From Peteryoungia ipomoeae (GTDB lineage: Bacteria > Pseudomonadota > Alphaproteobacteria > Rhizobiales > Rhizobiaceae), in assembly GCF_004912165.1 (NCBI RefSeq), contig NZ_STGV01000004.1, positions 124,001 through 188,000 on the forward strand: DNA of 64,000 bases, given 5' to 3'. The first letter of the stretch is position 1; each line of letters opens with the position of its first letter. The position numbers and the translations under genes are program-made. The notes under the pieces are model-generated. The model did no database searches, was not told the DNA's origin, and saw only the letters and a program-made list of their open reading frames with translations. Below are positions 42,650-52,843 of this stretch, in pieces.

Positions 42650-44296
42650 ATGGTGCGTCCCCTGCATCAGTCCTGGTCCAGGAGGCTGCCGGCTTTGGCC
42701 GGCGGCCTTGTCGTTCTCGGGCTGATTGCAGCTTTTGTCGGAACGGCGCTGGTCAGCCTCGTGGCGGGACAAGACGGCGCGGGCGTCCTTTCGGTAATTG
42801 CCGATCCGGTCAACCTCGCGCTTTTGCGCTTCACCCTCTGGCAGGCTTTCCTCTCGACGCTTCTGTCTGTCGGCTGTGCCGTCTTCGTTGCCATTGCGCT
42901 GGCGCGCCAGCCTTCCTTTCCGGGCAGGCGGTGGTTGATCCGGTTGATGGCGGTACCGATGGGCCTGCCGGCCCTGATCGGTGCGCTCGGGCTTCTTGGA
43001 ATTTTCGGCCGGCAGGGGCTCGTCAATCAGGGGCTCGCTTTCCTTGGTCTTTCTGCCCCCGTCTCGATCTATGGCCTCACCGGTATTCTGATCGCGCATG
43101 TCTTCTTCAACCTGCCGCTGGCAACCCGCCTTCTGATCTCGGCGCTGGAGCGCGTGCCGGCCGAACAGTGGCGGATGGCCGCAAGCCTCGGGTTTTCGCC
43201 GCTCTCCAGCTTCCGCTTCATCGAATGGCCGGCGCTGATGCGTGTTATCCCGGGAGCAGCCGGGCTTGTCTTCATGCTCTGCGCCACCAGCTTCACCCTG
43301 GTGCTTGTCTTCGGCGGCGGGCCTGCGGCGACCACGCTGGAGGTCGCAATCTATCAGGCGTTGCGGTTCAGTTTCGATCCGGCGCGCGCCGTCACGCTGG
43401 CAAGCATGCAGCTTGTCTTGACCGGCATCGTTCTGATGGCGCTTGCGCTTTTGCCTGGCGCTGAGGATAGCGGGCCGGCCACAGGGCGCCGTGTCCCGCG
43501 CTTCGACGGTCGCCATCCCGCGATGCGTGCAATCGACGGGATATTGATCCTGATGGCGGCTCTGTTTCTCATTCTGCCGCTCGCTCAGGTCGTCGTCGCG
43601 GGCCTGACGTCCGACCTTTTGGCGCTGATGGCAAAACCCGCCTTTCAGACGGCCGCTTTGACCAGCCTTACGGTCGCGCTCTGCGCCGGCATCATTGCCA
43701 CCCTGTCAGCCTATGGCATTGTCGCCGCGCGCAGCCTGACGGCGTCGGGCAAGGGGGGCGGTTCCTTCGGTCCGCGCCTGTTTTCGGCAAGTCTTGCGGG
43801 TGCCTCTTCGCTCGTTCTTCTGGTGCCAACCACGGTTCTCGCCACCGGCTGGTTCCTGGTGCTGCGCCCTTATGGCGATATCCAGCGTTACGCCCCCTTT
43901 GTCGTCATCGGCATCAATGCGCTGATGGCGCTGCCCTTTGCCACGCGGGTGCTCGAACCGGCCTATCGCGACCACCGCCTGCAAACCGCACGACTGTCCG
44001 AAAGCCTTGGGCTCTCCGTGTGGCAGCGCATGCGGCTCGTCGATTGGCCGGTGCTCAGGCGCCCGTTTCTGGCGGCCCTGACCTTTGCCATGGCGCTGTC
44101 GCTGGGTGATCTCGGCGCCGTTGCCCTCTTCGGGTCGGAAAACATTTCCACGCTGCCGACCTTGATCCATGCCACCATGGGCAGCTATCGCAGCCGGGAT
44201 GCCGATGGCCTGGCCCTTCTTCTCGGCGCGCTTTGTCTTCTCCTGGCGCTTTTCGGCGCACCGGCTGCAACACGCAAGGAAACGCGCCATGAGTGA
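42650..44296 (+). CDS. thiP: Thiamine ABC transporter permease ThiP
   Basis: A 548-aa tandem permease with two copies of the binding-protein-dependent fold, about twelve helices. The two EAA-type loops are EQWRMAASLGFSPLSSFRFIEWP and ARLSESLGLSVWQRMRLVDWP (shown in part). It starts 6 nt after thiB and overlaps thiQ by 8 nt. Confidence 0.94.
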   Translation: MVRPLHQSWSRRLPALAGGLVVLGLIAAFVGTALVSLVAGQDGAGVLSVIADPVNLALLRFTLWQAFLSTLLSVGCAVFVAIALARQPSFPGRRWLIRLMAVPMGLPALIGALGLLGIFGRQGLVNQGLAFLGLSAPVSIYGLTGILIAHVFFNLPLATRLLISALERVPAEQWRMAASLGFSPLSSFRFIEWPALMRVIPGAAGLVFMLCATSFTLVLVFGGGPAATTLEVAIYQALRFSFDPARAVTLASMQLVLTGIVLMALALLPGAEDSGPATGRRVPRFDGRHPAMRAIDGILILMAALFLILPLAQVVVAGLTSDLLALMAKPAFQTAALTSLTVALCAGIIATLSAYGIVAARSLTASGKGGGSFGPRLFSASLAGASSLVLLVPTTVLATGWFLVLRPYGDIQRYAPFVVIGINALMALPFATRVLEPAYRDHRLQTARLSESLGLSVWQRMRLVDWPVLRRPFLAALTFAMALSLGDLGAVALFGSENISTLPTLIHATMGSYRSRDADGLALLLGALCLLLALFGAPAATRKETRHE

Positions 44297-45032
44297 AACG
44301 GCAAGTCCGGCCATTGCGTTCAAGGGTGTGCACTTGTCCCTCGGAAACAGCCGTTTCCATTTCGACTGCGCCTTCGAGCGCGGCGTCGTCACAGCCGTGG
44401 TCGGGCCGTCTGGCTCGGGCAAGTCGACGCTGCTCAATCTCGTCTCAGGCTTCGAGCAGCCGGACAGTGGCACCGTCGAAATCGATGGCGTGGATGTGTC
44501 GCGGCTGACCCCGGCCGAGAGGCCGGTTTCGCTGATCTTCCAGGACAACAATCTCTTTGCCCATCTCGATCTCTATACCAATGTCGGGCTTGGCATTCAT
44601 CCGGCCCTGAAGCTGACGCAAGAGGAACGAGGTGCCATCAGCCAGGCCCTTGCGCGTGTCGGTCTTCAAGGTTTCGAGCGCCGCATGCCGGCTTCACTCT
44701 CCGGCGGGGAGCGGCAGCGAGCGGCCATTGCGCGGGCGCTCGTCCGCCACCGCCCGGTTCTACTGCTTGACGAGCCGCTGGCGGGGCTCGATCCGGCGCT
44801 CCGCAGTGCGATGCTCGAGCTGATTGCCGAGCTGCAGGCCGAAACGGCGGCGACCATGCTCCTCATCACGCATGAGCCACGCGACATAAAGCGACTTGCG
44901 AAGAACGTCGTCTTCCTGCAGAACGGGCGTGTCTTGCTGGCTGCAACCCGCGAGGAATTCTTTCGCCGCGACGATCTCGAAGCCGTGCAACAGTTCCTTG
45001 GCGAGAGCGATAGCGCGGCGATCTCGCCTTAA
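44289..45032 (+). CDS. thiQ: Thiamine ABC transporter ATPase ThiQ
   Basis: A 247-aa ABC ATPase. Walker A GPSGSGKSTLLNLVSGF, Q-loop IFQDNNLFAHL, signature SLSGGERQRAAIARAL, Walker B VLLLDEPLAGLDP and switch His LLITHEPRD are intact. Last gene of the riboswitch-controlled thiBPQ operon. Confidence 0.95.
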   Translation: MSETASPAIAFKGVHLSLGNSRFHFDCAFERGVVTAVVGPSGSGKSTLLNLVSGFEQPDSGTVEIDGVDVSRLTPAERPVSLIFQDNNLFAHLDLYTNVGLGIHPALKLTQEERGAISQALARVGLQGFERRMPASLSGGERQRAAIARALVRHRPVLLLDEPLAGLDPALRSAMLELIAELQAETAATMLLITHEPRDIKRLAKNVVFLQNGRVLLAATREEFFRRDDLEAVQQFLGESDSAAISP

Positions 45033-45275
45033 TTTGGTCGTTCGGTGCTGCCATGCGCGAGACTGCGAAAAACGATGGTGTGAGCGGCTTGGTAGCGACC
45101 GGATGAGGCCCTATCTAGTGACTGGAGCACGGCGCGATTTCCCGTTATGGGAAGGGCGTTCGGGCTGCGGTCCGTGTCGATTCTCGCCGGACAGTCGAGC
45201 GGCGATGCGGTACCGGTGATGGGTATCCTTCAAGGTTTAAGGGGCAGGATGCAGTTTTTGAGGCGGAAAGACGTG

Positions 45276-46775
45276 ATGACTGTCGACGGTGATCGGCAGG
45301 GCCGGCCCCTGAGGCTGGCATCGAGCGTTGCCGTCCTCGTTTCAGCGGGTCTCGTCGTCTCGTCATGCCAGTCTGTCTTCGAGCAGGCCTATGAGCCTTC
45401 GGTCGCACCCTCGCGAACCCCGCAGATAGTCGACGAGGTGCAAAAGGGCGATCCGCGTGCGCAGATGGGTGCGCGTGAGCACCCGCGCATCGTTGCCTCT
45501 TATGGCGGGGAATATTCCGATCAGAAGACCGAGCGTCTGGTGGCCCGCATCGCCGGTGCCTTGACAGCGGTATCGGAGAATCCGAACCAGTCCTATCGCA
45601 TCACCATTTTGAATTCGCCCGCGATCAACGCCTTCGCGCTACCGGGCGGCTATCTCTATGTGACCCGCGGCCTGCTGGCGCTCGCCAATGATGCGTCGGA
45701 AGTGGCCGCCGTGCTCAGCCACGAGATGGCGCATGTGACCGCCAATCACGGCATCGAACGCCAGCGCCGTGAAGAGGCCGAAGTCATTGCCAGCCGCGTT
45801 GTCGCCGAAGTGCTGTCCAGCGATCTCGCCGGCAAGCAGGCGCTGGCACGCGGCAAGCTGCGCCTTGCGGCCTTCTCGCGCCAACAGGAATTGCAGGCCG
45901 ATGTCATCGGCGTGCGCACGCTCGGCGAGGCCGGCTACGATCCCTATGCCGCCGGTCGTTTCCTCGACGCCATGGCAAAATACAGCCAGTTCACCTCTGT
46001 CGATCCCGATGCGGACCAGAGTCTCGACTTCTTGTCGAGCCACCCGAACGCGCCGCAGCGCGTCGATCTCGCCTTGCGCCATGCCCGCGCTTTCGGGCCC
46101 GAAGGCAGCCATGGGGAAACGGGTCGGGATTATTACCTGAACGGTATCGATGGTCTTCTCTATGGCGACAGCCCGGACGAGGGCTATGTTCGCGGCCAGA
46201 CCTTCCTGCACGCCAAGCTCGGCATCCGCTTCGATGTGCCGGCCGGTTTCCAGATCGACAACAAGGTCGAGGCAGTTCTGGCCACCGGGCCGGGCGATGT
46301 TGCCGTGCGTTTTGACGGCGTTGCCGACAACAAGAAGATGTCGCTGTCCAATTACATATCCAGCGGCTGGGTCACCGGGCTCGACACCGAAAGCATTCGT
46401 TCGATCACGGTCAACGGGCTTGAAGCGGCAAGCGCCAGAGCCTCTGCCGATCGTTGGGATTTCGATATCACCGTCATTCGCATCGGTGCGCAGATCTTCC
46501 GCTTCCTCACCGCAGTGCCGAAGGGCAGTCCGCAACTCACACCCACGGCATCGCAACTGCGGTCCAGCTTCCGTCGCATCACGCCGCAGGAAGCTTTGGA
46601 GTTGAAGCCGCTGCGGGTGCGCGTCGTTACTGTCGGACCGAGCGATAATATCGGCACCATGGCCGCACGCATGATGGGCACAGACCGCAAGCTCGAACTC
46701 TTCCGGCTGATCAACGCGCTCACGCCAACCTCAAGCGTCGCACCCGGCATGCGCGTCAAGATCATCACCGAATAG
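45276..46775 (+). CDS. M48-family metalloprotease lipoprotein (BepA-like)
   Basis: A 499-aa envelope protease. A lipoprotein signal ends VLVSAGLVVSSC (Cys acylated). The zinc motif is VLSHEMAHVTANHG, with the third ligand Glu in SRQQELQADVIG. The C-terminal 60 residues (GPSDNIGTMAARM, SVAPGMRVKII) resemble a LysM-like or OapA-type module rather than TPRs. It probably degrades misfolded outer-membrane proteins. The start MTVDGD was chosen; 45249 is also possible. The 240-nt upstream gap shows no clear element. Confidence 0.88.
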   Translation: MTVDGDRQGRPLRLASSVAVLVSAGLVVSSCQSVFEQAYEPSVAPSRTPQIVDEVQKGDPRAQMGAREHPRIVASYGGEYSDQKTERLVARIAGALTAVSENPNQSYRITILNSPAINAFALPGGYLYVTRGLLALANDASEVAAVLSHEMAHVTANHGIERQRREEAEVIASRVVAEVLSSDLAGKQALARGKLRLAAFSRQQELQADVIGVRTLGEAGYDPYAAGRFLDAMAKYSQFTSVDPDADQSLDFLSSHPNAPQRVDLALRHARAFGPEGSHGETGRDYYLNGIDGLLYGDSPDEGYVRGQTFLHAKLGIRFDVPAGFQIDNKVEAVLATGPGDVAVRFDGVADNKKMSLSNYISSGWVTGLDTESIRSITVNGLEAASARASADRWDFDITVIRIGAQIFRFLTAVPKGSPQLTPTASQLRSSFRRITPQEALELKPLRVRVVTVGPSDNIGTMAARMMGTDRKLELFRLINALTPTSSVAPGMRVKIITE

Positions 46776-46817
46776 GCAGGCCAGCCGCCCTTGGTGCGGC
46801 CGTGGCCGTCATCAGGC

Positions 46818-48734
46818 TCAACCGCGCGCCTGGAGCGGACGGTCGAAGTGTTGGTTGGATTCCTGCCAGCACCGCACGATATCCCGTCCCGCTGCCTTGG
46901 CATTGTAGAGCGCCTGGTCCGCGCGGCCAATGAACTGGGCCGAGGTCAGCAACCGGTCAGCCGATCCGCACAGCGTGGTGACACCTATGCTTGCTGTAAC
47001 CACACCCTTTTCGCTGCCCATATGCGGTATCGACAAGTCACGGATGCGCTGGCGCAAATCATGGGCGATGCGGATGGCTTCCTCTTCGGTGGTATTGGGC
47101 AGGACAACGGCCAGTTCTTCGCCGCCATATCGCGCGGATCTGGCGCCGGGACGGCGCGCAACAGCACGAAGCACCTCCGCAACTTGCCTGAGGCACTGAT
47201 CTCCGGATGTGTGGCCGTAAGTGTCGTTATAGGCCTTGAAGCGATCGACATCGATCAGAACAAGGCTGAGGCGAAGATCAGCGGCCTGTGCCCGCTCCAA
47301 TTCCGTTGCAAGGGTCGCATCGAACGCGCGTCGATTGAGAAGTTCGGTCAGGCTGTCGGTCATCGCCATTTCAGACAGGCGCTGGTTCAGCTCACGAAGC
47401 TCCTGTTCATCCTGCTTTGCCCGCGTCACGTCGGAGCAAACCACGAGGCAACCGCCATCGTCGAGCGGCGTGGTGCGCGATTCGACCCAGCGCCCATCAT
47501 AGATGGGAAACTCGACCGTCCCGGAAAGCTTCAGTCTCGACATGGCGCTATCGATGAACGCCGTGGCTTGCTCCGGCGGGATGCCCGTCAATTCGCCACG
47601 GGCCATGGCCGTCTCCAAAATCTGGCGCGCCGGCATGCCCGGAACCCGCACATCCGCAGTGAGGGGAAACATCGAGCGATATTGCTCGTTGCAGAACACC
47701 ACATTGAGGTTGGCATCGAACATGATCAATCCGTCTGCCATGTTGGATAGCGCGGCCTTGATGCGTTTTTCGCTTTCCAGCAAGGCACGCTGCAGCCGCC
47801 TCTTTTCCGTGAGATCGCGATTGTGCGTGATCAGACCGAGGAATTGGCCGTCCGGATCGTGCAGAGGCGCCTTGAGCGTGGAAAGATCGATCGCAGTGCC
47901 GTCGTCCCAGGTGATCTTCTGTTCGACCAGTCTTGCGGTTCCCGCGGCCAAGATCTGCTGCTCGTCGGCTTGGAACGCGCTGGCAATGTCGGGCGGGTAG
48001 AAGTCAAAATCCGTTTTGCCGATCAGATCTCCTGCGGAACTGACCCGCATCAGCTTGGCCGTCGCCTGGTTGGCGAGGACAAACCGTCCGTCCTCATCCT
48101 TGACGTTCAGACTCTCCGGCAGCGACTGGATGACCGCCTCGTAGGTCTTGAGCGTACGCCCGATGTCGCGCCGTCTCAGTTCGGCCTGAACGGACAGGGA
48201 GGCAAAGTAGGTGGTTATAAAGATCGTGCCTGCCCAGATGGCCATCTGATGACGCAGAGCGTCAATGGTGTCATGCTCCGGCATGATCGAGATGATCAGA
48301 AGGTCGAAGACTGTCACGAGAACCGAAAAGCCGAAAATGGCGCCAAACGGGAAGCGGTCTCGTAGCCTCAGCATACCGCAGACCGCTCCGAGCACGGCAA
48401 AGCCCAGGATTGTCGAAAATCCCGGAATTGCACCTTGTCCCCCAATCCACAGCCGGTAAGCGCCGGCCATCGCGCTGGCCACGAGTGCGCCCGGCCATCC
48501 ACCGGCAAAGCCCGCAATGGCAATGGGGATGGTGCGAAGATCGATCTGGATTCCGGGCGCGGCTTCGATCGGCCGCGTCATAACGAGCAAGGCGGCAAGA
48601 CCAAAAAACGCCCCGAGTTTCAGCTGTTCGCGCCGGTCGCTGACCGTCTTGCCTTGGGGCAAATTGGTCCAGGCCAGGATAACGAAGAGAATGACGGCGC
48701 AATTGGCCAGCACATGATTCCAAAGCGCGTGCAC
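46818..48734 (-). CDS. Membrane PAS-GGDEF diguanylate cyclase
   Basis: A 638-aa protein. Residues 1-190 form a 5TM-LYT (LytS/YhcK-type) sensor. Two PAS domains follow (about 200-320, ending THNRDLTEK, and 330-450), then GGDEF (about 465-625). The active loop is ARYGGEELAVVLPN, i.e. GGEEL instead of GGEEF, still in the active class. No RxxD inhibitory site was seen at the usual place. GTG start after AAGGA. It should make cyclic-di-GMP in response to a membrane signal. Confidence 0.88.
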   Translation of the reverse strand: MHALWNHVLANCAVILFVILAWTNLPQGKTVSDRREQLKLGAFFGLAALLVMTRPIEAAPGIQIDLRTIPIAIAGFAGGWPGALVASAMAGAYRLWIGGQGAIPGFSTILGFAVLGAVCGMLRLRDRFPFGAIFGFSVLVTVFDLLIISIMPEHDTIDALRHQMAIWAGTIFITTYFASLSVQAELRRRDIGRTLKTYEAVIQSLPESLNVKDEDGRFVLANQATAKLMRVSSAGDLIGKTDFDFYPPDIASAFQADEQQILAAGTARLVEQKITWDDGTAIDLSTLKAPLHDPDGQFLGLITHNRDLTEKRRLQRALLESEKRIKAALSNMADGLIMFDANLNVVFCNEQYRSMFPLTADVRVPGMPARQILETAMARGELTGIPPEQATAFIDSAMSRLKLSGTVEFPIYDGRWVESRTTPLDDGGCLVVCSDVTRAKQDEQELRELNQRLSEMAMTDSLTELLNRRAFDATLATELERAQAADLRLSLVLIDVDRFKAYNDTYGHTSGDQCLRQVAEVLRAVARRPGARSARYGGEELAVVLPNTTEEEAIRIAHDLRQRIRDLSIPHMGSEKGVVTASIGVTTLCGSADRLLTSAQFIGRADQALYNAKAAGRDIVRCWQESNQHFDRPLQARG

Positions 48735-48741
48735 GTTATTT

Positions 48742-48803
48742 CCTTACACGAAACGATCGAGAACGCAGTTTAATGAGCTCTTATAAAGCAACCCTTACAC
48801 GAA
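48742..48803. repeat. Two direct 11-bp repeats upstream of the cyclase gene
   Basis: CCTTACACGAA occurs at 48742-48752 and 48793-48803, 51 bp apart (about five helical turns), between the cyclase start and the GST gene. Possible operator pair. Confidence 0.4.
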
Positions 48804-48888
48804 GAGGGTGAAAAATCCTTCACGTATTATGCTAGGTTTAACGGCCCACCCTCTCTTCGCTGTTCCGATATGGGGCGTTACCAGGACC

Positions 48889-49530
48889 TCAGTCGGGAAA
48901 GTTCCGTTGCCAGACGGCCGCGAGATCCGGTTCTTCGTCGGCCTTAAGCGCAATGGACATCAGCTTTGGGCAGTGTGCCGCCATCCAGTCGCGACCCGGC
49001 TGCCAACGGCTCATTGCACAGACGCAAATGTCCAGAGCTGAGAATTGCTCTCCGAGCGCCCAGGGTGAAGGCTGAACCTGGGTTTCCCACTGCTGCCACA
49101 GCAGCTTTCTGCGGGCCATGACCCGATCTTTCAGCTCCTCCGGGGCACTCGGAGCCCAGCGCTCGGGATAGTCCGCATAGGTGAATGTCGCGTAGACAGC
49201 AGCCACAAGCCAGACAAGTCGGTGCAGAAAGGCAGGGCGCTTCGGATCGTCGATAGCGGGGGCAAGGCCGGCATCGGGATGTGTTTCCGCCAGATAAAAC
49301 AGGATGGCAGCGCTTTCGGTCATCGTTGCACCGTCTGGCAGAACCAGAACCGGCACCTGAGCGAGAGGATTGACCGCGAGAAGGCGGTCGCGTACCGCTC
49401 CCGGCTGGTCGAAACCCTCAACGTTTTCAAAGGTGAAGTCCAAGTCTGCCTGGACGAGAGCCGCCTCGACAAGAACCGAGCCCCAACCCGGAGCGCCGTA
49501 CAGGCGATAGTGTTCAGTGTCGCTGGCCAC
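48889..49530 (-). CDS. Glutathione S-transferase-like protein
   Basis: A 213-aa GST fold: N-terminal thioredoxin-like domain (YRLYGAPGWGSVLVEAALV, VPVLVLPDGATMTESAAIL with the cis-Pro and Glu-Ser glutathione site) and an all-helical C-terminal domain. GTG start after GAGGA. Substrate unknown. It lies directly downstream of rpoH2 on the same strand and could share its transcript. Confidence 0.88.
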   Translation of the reverse strand: MASDTEHYRLYGAPGWGSVLVEAALVQADLDFTFENVEGFDQPGAVRDRLLAVNPLAQVPVLVLPDGATMTESAAILFYLAETHPDAGLAPAIDDPKRPAFLHRLVWLVAAVYATFTYADYPERWAPSAPEELKDRVMARRKLLWQQWETQVQPSPWALGEQFSALDICVCAMSRWQPGRDWMAAHCPKLMSIALKADEEPDLAAVWQRNFPD

Positions 49531-49613
49531 AGTTATCCTCGATGTCTCAACCGGTTGCGTTGTAACCGGAAAACAACCCAGGAGGAACTGTTAAAATTCT
49601 GAGGTGGCGAGAC

Positions 49614-50483
49614 CTATGCCATCTCGAGACGCAGGGTGTTCGGTGCCTTTTCGGTCAAGGCGAGCTTCAGTTTTTCGAGCGCCCGGGTTTCGATCTGTCG
49701 CACGCGTTCCTTCGAGATCCCAAGCTCAACACCGAGTTCTTCGAGCGTCGCGCCGTCTTCCGTCAGGCGACGGGCGTGGATGATCCGGCTCTCCCGGTCG
49801 TTCAGCCGGTTCATGGCATCGCGCAGCCAGCCAGTCCAGCGCTCGCCATCGATGATCGACGAGACCTGCTCGTCCGGCAGGGCCTCGTTGCTCTCCAGCA
49901 TGTCGAGTTGCTCCGTACCTTCGCCGTTGCGGCCCGCAACCGGCGTCTGCAGTGACGCATCGTTGCCGGAGAGGCGGGCATCCATCGACTGCACATCGGC
50001 AAGGCTGACGCCCAGGGCGGTTGCAATTTCCTGGTGGATCGCCTGATCGGACAGGCGATTGTCGCCCTGTGCAAGCTTTGCACGCAAGCGACGCAGATTG
50101 AAGAACAGCGCCTTCTGGCTGGAACTAGTGCCGCCGCGGACGATCGACCAGTTGCGCAGGATGTAATCCTGCATCGATGCGCGGATCCACCAGCCGGCAT
50201 AAGTGGAGAAGCGGACTTCGCGGCCGGGATCGAAGCGGGCAGCGGCTTCGAGCAGGCCGATATAGCCTTCCTGAATCAGGTCATTCAGGGGCAGGCCGAA
50301 GCCACGAAACTTGGAGGCCATGGCAATGACGAGGCGCATATGCGCCTGGGCGATGCGATTGCGCGCGCCCTGATCGTCGTTCTCCTTCCAGCGGATAGCT
50401 AGATCAAGCTCTTCCTGGCGTTCCAGATAGGGCTGTGCCATCGCGTATCGGATGATGTGTCGGTCGGCGGACATGGCTTTCAT
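49614..50483 (-). CDS. rpoH2: RNA polymerase sigma factor RpoH2
   Basis: A 289-aa sigma-32-class factor. Region 2 (AHMRLVIAMASKFRGFGLPLNDL, FSTYAGWWIRASMQDYILRN) and region 4 (TLEELGVELGISKERVRQIE) are intact; the RpoH box is SSQKALFFNLRRLR. The opening MKAMSADRHIIRYAM and divergence from classic heat-shock RpoH1 suggest the rhizobial RpoH2 paralogue, which serves oxidative/general stress. An EcfG-type promoter upstream agrees. Confidence 0.88.
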   Translation of the reverse strand: MKAMSADRHIIRYAMAQPYLERQEELDLAIRWKENDDQGARNRIAQAHMRLVIAMASKFRGFGLPLNDLIQEGYIGLLEAAARFDPGREVRFSTYAGWWIRASMQDYILRNWSIVRGGTSSSQKALFFNLRRLRAKLAQGDNRLSDQAIHQEIATALGVSLADVQSMDARLSGNDASLQTPVAGRNGEGTEQLDMLESNEALPDEQVSSIIDGERWTGWLRDAMNRLNDRESRIIHARRLTEDGATLEELGVELGISKERVRQIETRALEKLKLALTEKAPNTLRLEMA

Positions 50484-50548
50484 CGGAATCTCTCCTGGTC
50501 GGGGTGGATCGCGTGTCGACGGGCCCTATATCCGTCAAGTCCAGTCTC

Positions 50549-50573
50549 AACGGGCGAGCGCGCATCCGGTTCC
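50549..50573 (-). promoter_or_regulatory. EcfG (RpoE2)-type promoter for rpoH2
   Basis: Minus strand GGAAC, 16 nt, CGTT: the full consensus of the alphaproteobacterial general-stress sigma factor, ending 66 nt before rpoH2. Confidence 0.75.
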
Positions 50574-50721
50574 ACCGGATTGTGCCTGGGTTGCCTTTTG
50601 TTCCATTTCCTCGTCATTTTGTTTCAGTCTACGTTGCCTGGAGCCTATTGGATTATCCGCTTCTTCTAAAAGGCTTGCGCGTCACGAAGACGTGACCGTG
50701 CACGGCATGGCTCCAGCACAG

Positions 50722-50752
50722 AAAAACGGCGCGGGTTGCCCCACGCCGTTTC
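50722..50752 (-). terminator. Terminator after leuB
   Basis: On the minus strand AACGGCGTGGG pairs with CCCGCGCCGTT (one mismatch/wobble) around GCAA, followed by TTTC; 44 nt after the leuB stop. Confidence 0.8.
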
Positions 50753-50796
50753 TAGCTTTTCCGATGGATCAAGCGGCCCGCTTGGCCGCCATCATG

Positions 50797-51909
50797 TCAC
50801 GCGGAAAGCGCCTTGAACTCGGCCAGAATGGCGTCGCCCATCTCGGTCGTGCCGACCTGGCGGCAGCCTTCGGCCATGATGTCGCCGGTGCGAATGCCCT
50901 TGTCGAGCACATTGGCGATCGCCTTTTCGAGACGATCGGCCTCGGTGACCATGTTGAAGGAGTATCTGAGGCACATGGCGAAGGAGGCGATCATGGCGAT
51001 CGGGTTGGCAATGCCCTTGCCGGCGATGTCAGGCGCCGAGCCGTGCACGGGCTCGTAGAGCGCCTTGCGCTTGCCGGTCTTGCCATCGGGCGCACCCAGC
51101 GACGCCGATGGCAGCATGCCGAGCGAACCGGTCAGCATGGCTGCAACGTCCGAAAGCATGTCGCCGAAGAGGTTGTCGGTGACGATGACGTCGAACTGCT
51201 TCGGCGCCCGGACGAGCTGCATGCCGCCGGCATCGGCCAGCATGTGTTCGAGCGTCACGTCGGAGAACTTTTCCTTGTGGGTCGCGGTCACGACCTGGTT
51301 CCACAAGACGCCCGACTTCATCACGTTGCGCTTTTCCATCGAGCAGACGCGGTTGCCCCGGGTGCGGGCGAGTTCGAAGGCGACGGATGCGATGCGCTCG
51401 ATTTCGTAGGTGTCGTAAACCTGCGTATCGATGGCGCGCTTCTGGCCGTTGCCGAGATCGGTGATCGTCTTCGGCTCGCCGAAATACACGCCGCCCGTCA
51501 GTTCGCGCACGATCAGGATATCGAGGCCTTCGACCAGCTCCGGCTTCAGCGAGGAGGCATTGGCAAGCGCCGGATAGCAGATCGCAGGGCGCAGATTGGC
51601 GAAGAGTTCGAGATCCTTGCGCAGGCGCAGGAGGCCGGCTTCCGGGCGCACTTCATACGGCACGTCATCCCATTTCGGACCGCCAACGGCGCCGAAGAGG
51701 ACGGCGTCTGCGGAAAGCGCCTTCGCCATGTCCTCTTCCGAGATCGCCGCGCCATGGGCGTCATAGGCAGAGCCGCCGACGAGACCTTCGTCGGTGACGA
51801 AGCCCGCGGCCTGTTCCTCGTTCATATAGGCGATGATCTTGCGGACCTCGGCCATGGCCTCGGGGCCGATGCCGTCGCCGGGCAAAAGGAGAAGATTGCG
51901 AGCCGTCAT
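50797..51909 (-). CDS. leuB: 3-isopropylmalate dehydrogenase LeuB
   Basis: A 370-aa NAD-dependent decarboxylating dehydrogenase of leucine synthesis. Start [19 protein letters not shown]; substrate-binding [11 protein letters not shown] and [15 protein letters not shown]; metal-binding Asp in [17 protein letters not shown] and the NAD segment [17 protein letters not shown] are present. It is 180 nt after leuD on the same strand, separated by the leuD terminator. Confidence 0.96.
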   Translation of the reverse strand: MTARNLLLLPGDGIGPEAMAEVRKIIAYMNEEQAAGFVTDEGLVGGSAYDAHGAAISEEDMAKALSADAVLFGAVGGPKWDDVPYEVRPEAGLLRLRKDLELFANLRPAICYPALANASSLKPELVEGLDILIVRELTGGVYFGEPKTITDLGNGQKRAIDTQVYDTYEIERIASVAFELARTRGNRVCSMEKRNVMKSGVLWNQVVTATHKEKFSDVTLEHMLADAGGMQLVRAPKQFDVIVTDNLFGDMLSDVAAMLTGSLGMLPSASLGAPDGKTGKRKALYEPVHGSAPDIAGKGIANPIAMIASFAMCLRYSFNMVTEADRLEKAIANVLDKGIRTGDIMAEGCRQVGTTEMGDAILAEFKALSA

Positions 51910-52038
51910 GGAAACCCTCCACTCAAAAAACAAGTGGCAGTGTCTTACGTGCGGGGCCAGGGCTTTTCAAGCGAGATGGGCCGGAAACGGTACGGTTTGC
52001 GGGCTTTCCGAGAGCTCGCTCACGCCCGCTCCGACATG

Positions 52039-52062
52039 AAAAAGCCGGGCAGGGGCCCGGCT
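52039..52062 (-). terminator. Terminator after leuD
   Basis: AGCCGGGC and GCCCGGCT form an 8-bp stem followed on the minus strand by TTTTTC, 27 nt after the leuD stop. Confidence 0.85.
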
Positions 52063-52088
52063 CGATCGTCGCTGTCAGATGGTTCTGG

Positions 52089-52694
52089 TCAGGCCCAGGG
52101 GCGCTCGGTGGCATTCGCCTTTTCGAAGGTCGAAATGCTCGATGCCTTTTCGAGCGTCAGGCCAATATCATCGAGGCCGTTCAGCAGGCAGTGGCGCTTG
52201 AAGGCGTCGATTTCGAAGGAGATCTTGCCGCCATCCGGACCGGTGATTTCCTGGGCTTCCAGATCGACGGTCAGCACAGCGTTCGAGCCACGGCTGGCAT
52301 CGTCCATCAGCTTGTCGAGATTGTCCTGGCTGACCACGATCGGCAAAATGCCGTTCTTGAAGCAGTTGTTGTAGAAGATGTCGGCGAACGAGGTCGAGAT
52401 GACGCAGCGGATGCCGAAGTCGAGCAGGGCCCACGGCGCATGCTCACGCGACGAGCCGCAACCGAAATTGTCGCCGGCAACCAGGATCTGGGCATTGCGA
52501 TAGGCGGGCTTGTTCAGAACGAAGTCTGCGTTTTCCGAACCGTCTTCGTTGTAACGGGCTTCGGCAAAGAGGCCGGTGCCGAGACCGGTGCGCTTGATGG
52601 TCTTCAGATAATCCTTGGGGATGATCATGTCGGTGTCGATGTTGACGACCGGAAGAGGTGCCGCAACACCGGTGAGCTTTACGAACTTGTCCAT
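52089..52694 (-). CDS. leuD: 3-isopropylmalate dehydratase small subunit LeuD
   Basis: A 201-aa swivel-domain partner of LeuC. Signature blocks: [19 protein letters not shown] and [20 protein letters not shown]. Full length for the family. Confidence 0.96.
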   Translation of the reverse strand: MDKFVKLTGVAAPLPVVNIDTDMIIPKDYLKTIKRTGLGTGLFAEARYNEDGSENADFVLNKPAYRNAQILVAGDNFGCGSSREHAPWALLDFGIRCVISTSFADIFYNNCFKNGILPIVVSQDNLDKLMDDASRGSNAVLTVDLEAQEITGPDGGKISFEIDAFKRHCLLNGLDDIGLTLEKASSISTFEKANATERPWA

Positions 52695-52843
52695 CAGTCT
52701 GCCTTCGATCTGGCTAATACGGGTCTAATCCCCTTGCCCATAGAGCAAATTCGACCGGAATTGAAGGAGAATCTGGCAAGCGCGCAAGTCTTGGCCGCGG
52801 GCGGCTGCAGCCGCAGTGCCTCACCTTTGCCCGTTGTGGGCTT

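Noticed and set aside
49551..49569. CCGGTT/AACCGG hairpin between GST and rpoH2
   Set aside because: A 6-bp stem without a T tract; not enough to call a terminator.
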